Positions 11,243 through 37,214 are shown, counted from the first letter of the stretch. The stretch: 64,000 nucleotides of DNA from Erpobdella octoculata (GCA_963978895.1 OZ022239.1:30855906-30919905), one strand, 5' to 3'. A program made the numbers and translations. The notes: a model not told the origin generated them from the letters alone.

Positions 11243-12142
11243 GCCCTTCGGTTGAAAGGTATTATTTAAGTTTGTTTTATAGTTGGGCTGGGAAAAGTCT
11301 TAGGTATTTAGAGCTGCAATTTTATTAGTTATCACGTCAGTAATAGTTGTTTGCTTCCATCTTAAAATTTCAGATGAAATGTGATTAAGCCATGCATCGT
11401 TCTAATAAACTACTTTTGAGTTGTTCATAATCTGAAGCAAAGGTGCCAAGATGAATATTAAGGGGTCTGCTGGTTGTGATTTGATTCTCAAGACAACTTA
11501 ATAATAATAATAATAATGATGAATTTATATAGCGCCAGATAAGTCAGAGGCGCTTACGAAGGTTCCTTTGGATCGGAAACTTCGAAGAACACGCTATTTT
11601 CATAGACATGAGAAAGCAATGCGAGTGAACTCCTTGCCTAAGGGAGTTACGCTGGTGACGCAGGTGAGGCTTGAACTGCCGACCTAACGATCAACAGGCG
11701 AGCGCTCTACCGCTCTGCCACCAGCGCCTCCATTCATTTTATTCATTCATCTGATCAGAAATGAGAACTGATGATAATTATGGTGTTTTTGGATATGACT
11801 TGTGGAATCCGTTTTGTATCTCCAGCTGGTTGTCTGACAGTAAATCTGGAAATGTAATAAGCTTTAAATAAACTAGACAAAATAACTTTACAAAGTTCCG
11901 GTAGGCAGCTTTTTTCCATGCCTGTTAAGAGTTTCCTACATCAGGAGTTAGAACAGAGATTGATTGATGGTTGCTAAGTATTGCTCCAGTATGTATATCT
12001 ATTCAATTCATTTTTGCTGGATTCGTCTTCAAGATTGAGTCATTGGTGACTTAATTTTGTAATTTGTCTTCGCTGGTAAATCATCAGGATGCTGTCGAAT
12101 AAGCTGTAACTATGCTATTGTGAGAATTTGTTGAGATGCAGT
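11243..12142 (+). other. 3' flank of the RBM12-like gene
   Basis: Candidate AATAAA polyadenylation signals occur at about 11,403 and 11,866. A SINE lies at 11,501-11,731 on the opposite strand. Nothing else is recognisable. Confidence 0.4.
11501..11731 (-). repeat. tRNA-derived SINE
   Basis: Read on the minus strand it begins with a tRNA-like head (A-box-like TGGCAGAGCGGTAGAGCG, B-box-like GGCAGTTCAAGCC). A body with TTCGAAGTTTCCGATCC follows. It ends GCGCTATATAAATTCATC with an (ATT)n tail. Body and tail match the SINE at 57.46-57.70 kb although the tRNA heads differ. Confidence 0.85.
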
Positions 12143-12150
12143 GTTTAAAG

Positions 12151-12885
12151 TAGAGATGGGAATCGAACCCTAATTTAAGAGTTCGGTTCGGTTGTGGCTA
12201 TAGTTCGGGTTCGGTTCGCTAGTGGTTACAGTTCGGGTTCGGTTCGGTAGTTGTTAAAGTTCGGGTTTGGTTTGGAATAGCTATGGCTCAAGCTAGATTC
12301 GATGATAATTGCATTAAAAAATAGTTTATTAATTCAAGACATTTAAAAAAATTAAGGTTCCATATTGTATTTGAAAAAAAATTACATTTTTAATGTTTCT
12401 GTACTCATTCGAGCTCTTCGCTCACTCATAGTCATGTTGCTGACACTAAGCGTGCCTTTCCTTCTGTAACAAACGTTTCCAGCTTTTGCTTGCTCCATTT
12501 AGAACCGTTTGCTAACTTATTAGTATTTGCCATATTATTTAAGTTGTTCTATATAATAAATACAACAAAATAGGTAATTCAAGCGACACGACCGCACGGT
12601 GTAATAAGCTACGCGAGAAAGAAAGTAAACATAACAACAAAGATGTGCATAAGTTTCCATAAGACAAACAATAACAGCGATATTAAATACAGAAAACAAA
12701 ATAACGATTTTTATTTCAAGAATATTTCATAGTCAATATTTAAATTTAAAAAATAGGTTCGATGAATTTAGCATGGGTTCGTTCGGGTTTGGTTCGTTCC
12801 GAGCGAAACAGGGTTCGGTTCGGTCAACAACTAAGTTCGGTTCGGTAAAAAGTAGGGTTCGAGTTCGGTTCGATTCCCATCTCTA
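12151..12885. mobile_element. hAT-type MITE with perfect TSD, 735 bp
   Basis: The ends TAGAGATGGGAATCGAACC are perfect inverted repeats and the subterminal regions are arrays of GTTCGGTTCGG. The flanking 8 bases GTTTAAAG are identical at 12,143-12,150 and 12,886-12,893. No transposase ORF remains in the A+T-rich middle. Confidence 0.93.
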
Positions 12886-12893
12886 GTTTAAAG

Positions 12894-13800
12894 CAGATTA
12901 ATATGACGTAATAAGTATGTTAAAGCAAATCTTGTATGTTGAAAAAAATTTAAACTTTCTGTGATTGATATATTATATTTTATACTTGCTCACCACAGAT
13001 CTCCAAGTTCAAGTAGCAGAGGTGTCTTCATTGCATTTAGAAGAAGGAAAATAAGAAAGGAATAAACAGTTTCATTTTCTTATTATTTGTGTTGTATTCT
13101 CAAGGGATTTTTTTTATTATTGTAAGTAATTAATTAATTTCTAGAATTTTGTTTTCATTGTTGTGTTTTGATTTAAAATAAATTTAATGGGGTATTATTT
13201 AAGTGAAACTTTTATTTTTTTGTACTAAGAATTTCAGTAGCTGACGTATGGTGTTTTTTCTAGTTTTTTTGTATTGTTAACTAGGGCGAGATTTTTCCGT
13301 GTTGTTCGCTAGGTGAAAGTAATAAAGTAAGTTCCCCAGTGTTTGATAGCAGATCATTTGCTTTATTATAGTAAAAAGCGTATTTTAATAACTTTTGCAA
13401 CTAATGCTGTTAAATATAACCATTGTAGTCGTCATTAGCCTTGTTTGATAATATATATTCAAAATACGATCGTTATCAAGATTTGTTATTGTCATTTTAT
13501 TTAAAAGCTCATTTATTTGAATATTTTTGAGAAAATTTAGTAGTATATATAACATAAATATATATTTATATAGTACAAATAATTAATATCAAACAATGTA
13601 AATAAAAGCCAATGCCACTAAGGGCTCTTATGAGTAATTGAAATAAAATGGCAATGCAAAAATATTAATATACATTGTATTTTAAATGTGTTTTATTGAG
13701 CGTTTTGCCCGATGGGCAGATTCGCTGTTTAACCAACCAAGAACGTTTCTAAAAGAAAAAAACAAGACTGCGTCTAGATGTGCCCCCAAAGCGTTTTCCC
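12894..13800. other. A+T-rich intergenic stretch
   Basis: I find no ORF, RNA or transposon ends here. Confidence 0.5.
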
Positions 13801-13824
13801 CATCTTACCATGCCACCAAAATCG

Positions 13825-15562
13825 CGTGGTGACATTACAAGTTTCGCACAATAGCATCGCGCAGTGACGTCACACGGGGGTTACGCACACTAACATTATG
13901 CAGTGACGTCACACGGGGGTTTCGCACACTAGCATCGTGTAGTGACGTCACTCGGAAGTTTCGCACACTAACATTATGAAGTGACATCAATACTCTCAAG
14001 GATTATGGAAAAGATAGTGGTACAGCGATTCGTCTATCCAATCCTGGGAGGTTCGGGGTACAACCACTACTTCCATGACCAATATGCTTTCCGTCCTACG
14101 GGATCCACAACGGCGGCACTAATCAGCCTGACACTACGCATTTCAGAACAACTCCACCCGTATGTCCACGTTATAACGCTGGACTTTTCTAAGGCCTTCG
14201 ATACTGTCAGCCACTCAGAGCTTATGAGAAAGTTTGCCAAACTACCAATAGAAGACGAGGCGTACAACTGGCTGGCTGACTTCCTTAGAGGGCGAATGCA
14301 CTGCACTAAATTCCAAAACCAAGTGTCGTCATTAAAAGAAATAAATGCAAGCATCGTCCAAGGTTCAGGAATTGGACCCAGTTGCTACATTGTTGCGGCA
14401 TCGAACCTCTCCCCCAGCATAGATGGTAACCGTCTAGAGAAATATGCAGATGATACATACCTTATAGTACCACCGGGTAATTCTCGCTTAATCGTTGATG
14501 AGCTCGCGAGCATACAGACATGTGCCAAAAAAAATAACCTAACTTTAAACGATTCAAAAACAAAGGAGTTGATTGTACGTCGCCCCAGAACAAAGACAAA
14601 CACACTCCCTACCCCTTTGGTCGGAATAGAAAGGGTAGATACAATGAATGTGCTGGGAGTCCTGATCGACGGAAAACTCTCATTCCGGGAACACGTTGAC
14701 TGGATCAGCACAAAATCTGCACAGTCTTTGTATGCACTAAGAAACTTACGGGCTGTGTGGCCGGGAGCTCTGGATGGTCACGGAGGCGACACTTATATCC
14801 AGGATCACCTACGCCTCTCAATCATGGTGGGGTTTCATAGGTTCGGGAGATCTTCAACGCATCCAGTCGGTCATTAGGAGGGTGACACGCCAGGGTTTCT
14901 TGGCTCCCGACCGCCCTGATTTTGTACGCCGTGGCGGATTCAACTCTGTTCAACCGGGTTCTGTCTAACCGCCTTCACGTCCTTCACCATCTTCTCCCAG
15001 ACGTCAAGAAATCAGGATATCACCTTCGTCCTCGAGCTTACGACAGAGTTATTCCGCATGCAGATTCCATACTCAGAAAAACCTTTATCCATAGATCGTT
15101 GAACTCAAAATAACTTAAACAATGCCGAACGCTATGTTAAATCTCTGAAAAAGACAAGTTTTAGATTTTATTTTAAGTCTTTAACTCGTATTCCTTTTTA
15201 TTTAATTCTTTTTTTTATTATTTTATTATTTAAATGTAAACCGCTGTGCGTCATTGTCAGGCTGGATAATAAAGATTTACTTACTTACTTACTTATCACA
15301 CGGAGGTTTCGCACACTAACATTATGCAGTGACGTCACACGGAGGTTTCGCACACTAGCATCGTGTAGTGACGTCACACAGCGTCATCCTAGTGACGTCA
15401 CTCGGAAGTTTCGCACACTAACATTATGCAGTGACGTCACACGGCGTCATCCTCGTGACCTAGTGACATCACACAAAGGTTTCGCACACTAGCATCGTGT
15501 AATGACATCACTCTGAGGTTTCGCACCGTCATCGTAATGACGTCACACGGGTGGCCTTTTCA
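13825..15562. repeat. 39-bp minisatellite with TGACGTCA core, split by a LINE
   Basis: Units of the form TGACGTCACACGGGGGTTTC followed by GCACACTAGCATCGTGTAG repeat at 13,825-13,989 and resume at 15,296-15,562. The LINE at 13,990-15,294 separates the two blocks. Two unit variants alternate (AGCATCGTGTAG and AACATTATGCAG), and several shortened units occur on the right. Most junctions rebuild the palindrome TGACGTCA, the consensus CRE. Confidence 0.9.
13990..15294 (+). mobile_element. 5'-truncated, frameshifted non-LTR retrotransposon
   Basis: The sequence starts inside the reverse transcriptase (ILSRIMEKIVVQRF). It keeps the fingers and palm with VITLDFSKAFDTVSHSEL, IVQGSGIGPS and the catalytic YADDTYLI. 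The frame breaks near 14,775, where the thumb region continues (LISRITYASQSWWGFIGSGD), and again near 14,925. The element ends in a (TTAC)n tail at 15,277-15,294. ATCA occurs at both junctions, a possible short target duplication. The clade is uncertain. Confidence 0.85.
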
Positions 15563-16890
15563 TTAAAAACGCACAATCACCCTATACTTCATCCCTTCAC
15601 GAAAAACAACCAACCCTTTCGGTTACTGTTAAAATTAATTTATCTGTTTCTGTACATTTTGAATAAAAGTGTGGCATTAAAAAACGTTTTTTTAAATATT
15701 TTTGTAATAAACTCAATTCTTTTTTGCTAGATTCTTCCAAACTAGTTACAGTTGGAAGTCCTAAATTGTCTATTACTATTGCAGTGCTAATTTCCATAAG
15801 ATGAACAAGTTCAAAATATGAAAATGAACATTTTTTAAACAAGCAAAGATAAAAAAATAAATTTTTTAAAGAAATGCTTTTGAGTTGAGCCTTTTATATC
15901 TCGATAATTCAGGCGTCTATATAGTCTTTGGTTACATCATGAGAATCGTAAAAAGTGCGCCTAAATATTGCGTCTGGAAGTTTGGTCCACATTTTATTTT
16001 TCAATTTTCTTATAACTTTCTTATTTGGGGTCTCACAACTTATGTTTTTGTTTCCTTGTCTTAAAGCGTTATTAATCTATATTACTGGAAATTTTCATGG
16101 CTATAAAGTGCCCCTAACGCTGTAACTCTGACCCACTATTTTGTCGGTCAGAATAGCAAAATCGCGAGCTGACGGCCATTATCGTCATCACCTTAGTGAC
16201 TAAGGTGACTGACTAAGGCTTAGTCAATCCTTAGTTATCGAATTACTTATTAAACTATTAAAACATTGTGATGTATATTAATCATTTATGTTTGTTTACA
16301 ACATTTTATCCTTTATTTACAAAAAATAAACAAATTTACGTTAAAAACTTTTCCAGCAGATTATTTCAAATTTGTTTTTATAGATTATTATTATTCAATT
16401 ATTTGAAAAATTAATTGTTGTATATATGGTTTAATTGGTGTGACTTTAGTAGTTTAAGTGAAAAATGAATAAAACCGTTAAAATCAACGCGTAACACAAA
16501 CATCGTTTACGGCGTCTACGCTCTCTAAGATTTGATCACCACAGACAAACAGAGACGAGTGAAGTTAAATAAAAGCATTTATTAATGTATTAAAGAATTA
16601 CAGAACTAAAACCAATTATGACAAACAGATAATGGTTCTAATATATAACACTAAATGACTACAACAATGTGATTGGATAAGTAAAAAACACAAAAAACCT
16701 AATGAACAAGCCAAGAAAATGAATAAATAAAAATGCTACTCTAAAATCAATTCCAACTGAAAACATGCCAGAAATCTGAATGGACTTCCATTATTTACAA
16801 AAAACATGCACTGGTCCATTATTACATGCATTGCTCAATTATTACATGCACCGACTCACAACTACACACTCAAGTTCATTAGACAGAGCA
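15563..16890. other. A+T-rich intergenic stretch, 3' flank of STRIP
   Basis: Mostly non-coding. About 16,520-16,600 belongs to the dispersed repeat also seen at 5.9-6.1 kb and 42.1-42.5 kb. The STRIP 3' UTR should lie in the right-hand part. Confidence 0.5.
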
Positions 16891-16910
16891 TTTAACCCCA
16901 CATGAATGCT

Positions 16911-30924
<14,014 letters not shown>

Positions 30925-31389
30925 TTTACAGCCGCATTCGGCTTCTCGGTTTTTTTATTTTCAAAACAAAATACAGAAAATGGAAGCGAGAGTTCATCTA
31001 ATAGCAAACAGCAGTTTTAAAAAGTATTTATAAAACTAATTTTTATAAATTATTTGTTTAAAATAGTAATTTAATTAATAAATACTATATAAAAAATCAT
31101 TTGTTAAAATTTTAAGATGAATCGGTTTCTTCAAACCATCCGAGCCGACGAGCTCTCCGTTTTAGTAATAGATATACATGGTTTGGTTTTAGTATTCATA
31201 TTCCCACAGCTGCTTATAATTATTAATAAAAAAAAATTATAAAAATTTTTTAATAAAAACCATGAACTTATCATGCTTTTTCATATCCAATATATTAACT
31301 TTGCCGTTGATGCTTACTTCCATTATCCGATCAAACTGACATTTTGCGTATATGTTTCAATCAGTTTCAATCAATCAATTCGTATTAAT
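30925..31389. other. 5' flank of STRIP
   Basis: A+T-rich and non-coding. The STRIP promoter and 5' UTR should lie here. No initiator or TATA motif stands out from the background. Confidence 0.4.
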
Positions 31390-31626
31390 ATAGCGCTATT
31401 TACGCGGTGTTCAATAGATGAACTCTCGCTTCCATACTTATTAAACAGATGTGTTTTAAGTCCGCGCCGGAAAGCTGTGAGAGAAGTAGAGTTACTAAGA
31501 GAAGTTCCAGAAATAGGGACCAGAGTAGGAGAAAGAGCGTTTAGCAAAAGAATGCTTAATAGGGAAGACGCGAAAGTGACTAAGAGAAGAAGAACGAAGA
31601 CCAGACTTAGGAGACTTAGGAGGGAT
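31350..31626 (-). pseudogene. 3' part of an L2-like LINE, separated by a transposon
   Basis: On the minus strand it reads PPKSPKSGLRSSSLSHF, then RSFSYSGPYFWN, then LTAFRRGLKTHLFNKYG after frame damage. The 3' end is AATAGCGCTATATTAATACG with an (ATTG)n tail. The C-terminal end of the reverse-transcriptase ORF is therefore here, and its upstream part is at 35,514-35,880 on the other side of the TIR element. Confidence 0.8.
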
Positions 31627-32283
31627 CCCAGTAAACATGGTAACCATTTTGTAACGTTTCTTGCCCGTTACTTTTCAGTTACCTGGTTATGAAAAGGTTA
31701 CCTGACCCAAAGCAACTAAAAAAAAACGTTTCTGCAACGTTTCCAATGTAACGAAAAAGTAACATGTAATTTGCGACTAAAAAGAAACGTTTCTGCAACG
31801 TTTCCAACGTAACGAAAAAGTAACGTGTAATTTGCGACTTAAAAGAAACGTTTCTGCAACGTTTCCAATGTAACGTAAAAGTAACATGTAATTTGTGACT
31901 AAAAAGAAACGTTTCCAATGTAACGGAAAAGTAACATGTAATTTGCGACTAAAAAGAAATTACTGCAACGTTTCTAATGCAGCCAAAATGTAACGATTTG
32001 TTTTATTCGTAGATATCTATGGTTTTATTATTATTAAAAACGACAATATATATTACGTATAATACAAAAATCTTTTATAGCATATATAATTTTATAGAAA
32101 GCGTAAAGTGTTTGTTTATTTATAAAAACGCAATTGCTAGAAAGCATTTAATAAATGAAAATAAAGCTAATTTGAAGGCTGTGATTTATGGCGCGAACAT
32201 TTTCGCCAATAACGTCGAACTTGCCGACCAGCGTTTTATCAAAGCGTAGGAAGTTGCCGACCACCAATAAAATAAAAACAACT

Positions 32284-32345
32284 CAGTGGCGTAGCTAGGG
32301 TCTTCTGCGCCCGGGGACAAAACACAAAATCTGCGCCCCCTACAT
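32284..32345. repeat. Fragment with CAGTGGCGTAGCTAGG end
   Basis: A short sequence beginning CAGTGGCGTAGCTAGGGTC with CGCCCGGGGACAAA resembles the end of the hAT MITE at 7,640. No partner end or duplication is visible. Confidence 0.5.
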
Positions 32346-33449
32346 AAAATATAATAACTGTCGTACTCAGTATTTGCATGTAGGCGCCTATATACATGCA
32401 TTTCAGTGTATTTAAATTTCTATATGCATATTGCACCTTACATCATAATTGTTAATTTTGTATTTAAACAATACGGAGCTGCCGACCTCGAAGTTGCCGA
32501 CCACAACAATAATCTCTGTGGTTTACATTTTATAAAAATATAAAATAAACTCAGGCGATATGAATTTAACACGCCTTTGTGAAGAAACAGCCGGTGTGAA
32601 AAACGTTGTATACTTACCAGTGTTATTTCAAGTGTGAAAAAATAAATTTAATAAAGACGCTTAATAAATGGTATTTGTATTTGCATTGTGTTGTATTATA
32701 TTTTCCTAGTAGATTTTGTTCCATCTCAGTTCATCGAGCGCGTCGAACAAGTCACCTGGGATTAGCTAGTATAAGTCAGATAAGATGCTAATTAAAAGTT
32801 AATAAACAACTCTCTTCTACAGCTCTTGTGTTAGAAATAATTTGAAGGTACAAAACAAACTATACTGGTTAAAAATTACCAATCCATTCGAAACATTAAA
32901 TTTTTAAACCATTTGAAACCTCTGCTTCCTGCTGCACTACTACCCCTGCGCTGTTTGTGAATTTTTATTTTATTTATTTATTCGTGTTTTAAGAAAAGAC
33001 CTGACAGAACGCAGGAAATCATAAACAAATAAGCAAAAAAACAAGAAATTAAAAGAAAGTCTGTCTAGTCTATAACGAACATTCAATATTCCGCTAACTA
33101 TAATGACTGGCAATAGTTAATTTTAGACAATAATAATAGAATAACGTTATTGAATCAGCTAATAGAGTAGAAAGAAGTTAGGTTAGTAAGAGTCATAGAA
33201 GAGCATTCTAATAATAAAGTTACAAGCAAAACTAGCAGAGTGATGTTGCATTGAAGGGAGTATACAAAATCATGTTTCCTCTTGCGAAAATTATGACCAT
33301 GATTTATCATTGCGTGGTCATACTCATTTGTAGACATTTCACTTTCATTCACACTGACATAATCTAAATGGCCATATTCTCAGGTGAGACATTTTTCTTG
33401 CTTGACCAGCGAATTGCTTGATGTCACAAGTGTCTACCAACCCGTGGGT

Positions 33450-34150
33450 AGTACAAGCAGTTGGGGGGAGCGACTGCTCAAAAAGGCACAGACCAATCAG
33501 GTGCAACCGTATGTTATAAACACTATAATAAGGTCAAAGTGCTGGACAATATTTATTTTATTGTTTTTCAAATCAATTAAATTATTATTTTTTAATTTAA
33601 ATTGATTTATTATAAATATTATAATCTTATTTGCTTTCAGTTGTTCTAGAACCTGAAAATAAAGTTTTTACTCTTACAAAGTAACTGATTTCTAAGTGTT
33701 CTTAGCCAGAGGTTCCCAAACTGTGGGTCGCAAAACTCTGGAAAGTGGGAAAGTTTGGGAACCTATGTTCTTAGCTACTTTATGTAAGATTCAAGATTAA
33801 TATGCTTGTTACCATTACAAAAGAACTTATTTCAAAGCGGTTTAAGATATTCACTATAAGAACAATATGTTACAAATACTAAATAACAAATAAAAACGTA
33901 TATAAATTTTAACAGCCGTGAGATTCTATTGGCTAGAAAGCTTGACGACTTTTTAACTCAAAACAATTTCAAATTTTTTTTTAGAATATTTATAATAAAT
34001 CAATTTAAATTAAAAAATAATAATTTAATTAATTTAAAAAACAATAAACTAAATATTGTCCAGCACTTTGACCTTATTATGATGTTTAACATACGGTTGC
34101 ACCTGATTAGTCTGTGCCTTTTTGAGCAGTCGTTCTCCCCAACTGCTTGT
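33450..34150. repeat. Foldback element with arms of about 170 bp
   Basis: The left arm (about 33,452-33,628) starts CAAGCAGTTGGGGGGAGCGA. The right arm (about 33,983-34,149) is its inverted copy with few differences, ending TCGTTCTCCCCAACTGCTTG. They could form a long hairpin around a loop of about 350 bases. The element is nested in the TIR/DUF4806 transposon. Confidence 0.85.
33707..33767. mobile_element. 61-bp hAT-type mini-MITE with perfect TSD
   Basis: Ends CAGAGGTTCCCAAACT and (opposite strand) CATAGGTTCCCAAACT lie within 61 bases, flanked by identical 8-mers TTCTTAGC (33,699-33,706 and 33,768-33,775). It sits in the loop of the foldback element. Confidence 0.9.
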
Positions 34151-34353
34151 CAACTTATATATAGTCTGAAAGTGCGCGAAAAATCTGTTTGTTGTGAGGT
34201 CACACCGTTATTGTTTCAGTAAATCTATCGTGTTTTGTCTGCATTTGCTAACATCTAACGAGTTTAGTTCATTCTCATTGTGTTATAATAATCAGTTAAA
34301 CTCGTTGTGTTATAATAATCAGTTAAATTTTTTTATCGAAACTTTGTTACAAT

Positions 34354-35073
34354 ATGTCATCGTATTGGTCCCAGCGTATAAAGTTGAAGCGTAAGATAGA
34401 AGAGCAGTTAGATAAAATTAGAGCCGATAATTTAGCAGATATGTGGTTGGACAGTTTATTAATATATGGGAAGTTTTGAAAGAAATTAAAAGTAATCTGG
34501 CTCTCCTTGTCAGTCCGCCAACGACAGCAGTTAATACGGCAGTTCCGGAAAACGTTCATTTCCCCATGCACTCCATGGTACAATTTGACCAGTTGGATTC
34601 AAAATTAGAATCTAAAGAATTATTTGATGCTCTGGTAAGTCAATTACAGCATGTACTTAGATATCTAAAATTTTTGTATTAGGTTATCACTGTCATAAAT
34701 TCAAACATTTGTATAGGTGATTGACTTACAAAAGCTTGGGGGAGACACAATGGCAGAGGCGTGTCGTAGGCTGCTCCGGTACACCATGGATGATGGGCTG
34801 GCTGAAAAGTTCAATTGGAAAGGGAATGGTGGTAAAAGAAAAATGGAAAGCATCTTTTTCAAAGAACTTATCATTAGTTAGCTTAACTAAACTATTAGCA
34901 AAGTCATTTTAAAAATATTAGATATCTAACAACAATTTTTTTAAAACTATTTCTCAGAAACTCTCCAAACCAATAGACGCTTCCACGACTCGTCAGCCAA
35001 GGAAATTGAGGTTGTGACAAAGAAGTGGATAAAGTTTGCACATGAGAGGCTGAACCGCAAGGAGAAGAAATGA
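34354..35073 (+). CDS. DUF4806-like protein encoded by the TIR transposon
   Basis: Proposed exons: from ATG 34,354 (MSSYWSQRIKLKRKIEEQLD) to a junction near 34,435-34,445 that I cannot place exactly, then to 34,634 (GT donor), 34,717-34,876 and 34,958-35,073 (TGA). The first block is a basic, coiled-coil-like helix. The central part reads VLKEIKSNLALL, then MVQFDQLDSKLESKELFDAL. The C-terminal part reads GDTMAEACRRLLRYTMDDGL, AEKFNWKGNGGKRKMESIFF and EIEVVTKKWIKFAHERLN. That order (an ACRRLL-type block, FNWKG, then a terminal W-containing helix) is what I know of DUF4806 proteins, whose function is unknown. No intact stop-free single frame exists; the introns are inferred from GT-AG and phase. 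It may be decayed. Confidence 0.6.
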
Positions 35074-35513
35074 CATTTATATAGAGCTCAAAAGACTTTC
35101 TTTAAATAAATTTTTTTATAAATTTGCAAATATTGTTTCAGTTTTGTCTATTGATGAACGTATTTGAAGTGATAATAATTTGCATGAGCAAATAATAGAG
35201 GAGGTTTCTAAAGCGTTACATTGGAAACGTTTCTACAACGTTACACGGGAAACGTTTCTAAAACGTTACACGGGAAACGTTTCTAAAACGTTACTCAGGA
35301 AACGTTTCTAAAACGTTACACGGGAAACGTTTCTAAAACGTTACTCAGGAAACGTTTCTAAAACGTTACACGGGAAACGTTTCTAAAACGTTACTCAGGA
35401 AACGTTTCTTTAACGCACAGCCGATGAGCAAAACAACCGAAAAGAAACGCGTTTCTTGTAACCGAAAATGAACGGTTAAGAAACGTTACAAAGTGGTTAC
35501 AATGTTTACTGGG

Positions 35514-35880
35514 ATATGTATTAAATTAGTTAGGTAGAGAGGAGAAAGAAAATTTTTTATTTTATACATTATTAAACAGATTTTAAAAATCACCCTATAT
35601 CTGAGAGGAAGCCAATGGAGAAGAACAAGAGATGGAGAGATGTGAGAGGAGTAGGAGGTGCGAGAAACTAAGCGCGCAGCCGAGTTGAAGGCTTTAGAGA
35701 GAGGATCAAGGGTAGTGTCAGGAAGACCATAATATAGTGAATTGCAGTAGTAAATTCGAGACAGAACAAGAGAAGAGACTAGAAGTTGTAGAGAAGGGTC
35801 ATCAAGAAGTGGACGAAGCTGCTTAATACGGCGATTATCACTATAAGTACCAGTGATCATAATGTTATTAAATTCAAATC
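35514..35880 (-). pseudogene. L2-like LINE reverse-transcriptase C-terminal fragment
   Basis: The minus-strand frame contains LRPLLDDPSLQLLVSSLVLS, SLYYGLPDTTLDPLSKAFNS and LLHWLPLRYRVIFKICLIMY, which is the region after the palm in L2/CR1-type elements. It stops exactly at the TIR transposon and continues at 31,626 downward. Confidence 0.85.
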
Positions 35881-35884
35881 CCCT

Positions 35885-36665
35885 TGCCCTGGAATGCAAC
35901 ACCATTATGTGAAACAATCTTTTTTTAATTTTGGTCAAGCTAACTATGATGATTTCAAAACGTATCTTTCAAATATTGAATGGTCAAACCAGTTCCAGAA
36001 ACTCTCTACTGCTGATGAATGTTGGAATTATCTGCTTTCAATTATCAACAATGGTGTGCAAATGTTTGTTCCTCTCAACATCGCAGCCGATAAATGCTTC
36101 GTTTTTCAAATCGCTAATAACAAAAATGCGATGGTAACTTCATACTCTATTGACAACAATAATCTCAAGGTTGTTGACTATATTAGGGATTTAGGCGTTG
36201 TAGTTGATAGTAAGCTACGGTTTGATAAGCATCTTTCAACAATAATTCATGGAGCCCAAGCAAGAACTCGTTTAATTTTAAGATGCTTCCACTCTCGCGA
36301 CAAGCAGATTATGAAGACGGCTTTTTGTGTATACGTCCGACCGTTATTGGAATTTTGCAGTGAAGCCTGCGGTCGCCTCACCTAAAATATTTGTGTGACG
36401 ACATAGAAAAAGTCCATCGATCTTTCACTAAAAGACTGGAAGGTCTCAGAAACGTCTCTTACGTAAATAGACTGAAAGTTCTCAACCTGCAGTCATTGAA
36501 GCAATGCCGTCTTGAAATTGATCTGTTGCTGTGCTATAAAATTATGCACCTGCTTGTCGACACCCTACTGACCAAGGCACTGATACAATCTTCAAGCCAC
36601 CGTACAAGAGGCCATCCCTACAAGCTTTAAAAAATTCCATCCTCGTCTGACTGAGTAACACCGCA
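35885..36665 (+). pseudogene. Second LINE remnant (jockey/CR1-like), plus strand
   Basis: Two broken frames read DYIRDLGVVVDSKLRFDKHL and MKTAFCVYVRPLLEFCSEAC, then VHRSFTKRLEGLRNVSYVNR and SHRTRGHPYKL. This is the usual tail of a non-LTR reverse-transcriptase ORF. A frameshift or stop separates them near 36,385. The 5' part is missing and it abuts the oppositely oriented L2-like fragment. Confidence 0.85.
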
Positions 36666-36689
36666 AAAATAAAATAAGTTTTTTATAAA

Positions 36690-37205
<516 letters not shown>

Positions 37206-37214
37206 TATATTATG

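Larger units (their letters stand above)
31627..35513 (+). mobile_element. 3.9-kb TIR transposon carrying a DUF4806-like gene
   Basis: The ends CCCAGTAAACATGGTAACCA (left) and CCCAGTAAACATTGTAACCA (right, opposite strand) are inverted repeats of about 36 bp running on into TTTGTAACGTTTCTT. Inside them are subterminal arrays: about four 62-bp units at 31,700-31,960 and about eight 25-bp units at 35,215-35,410, both built on AAACGTTTCT. Removing the element with one copy of a 2-bp AT restores the reading frame of the interrupted LINE (LIHIPPK). It carries a spliced gene at 34,354-35,073 and nested MITEs. No transposase is visible, so it is probably non-autonomous or internally deleted. Confidence 0.85.

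Noticed and set aside
11640..11731. Possible tRNA gene on the minus strand
   Set aside because: Same reasoning: SINE body and GCGCTATATAAAT tail follow directly.
31679..31918. Minus-strand ORF of 79 aa with repeated ITRYFFVTLET blocks
   Set aside because: It is the translation of the 62-bp subterminal repeat of the TIR transposon.
34443..34682. Stand-alone 79-aa gene MVGQFINIW
   Set aside because: It is better explained as the second exon of the DUF4806-like transposon gene, with a GT donor after FDAL and a phase-matched next exon.
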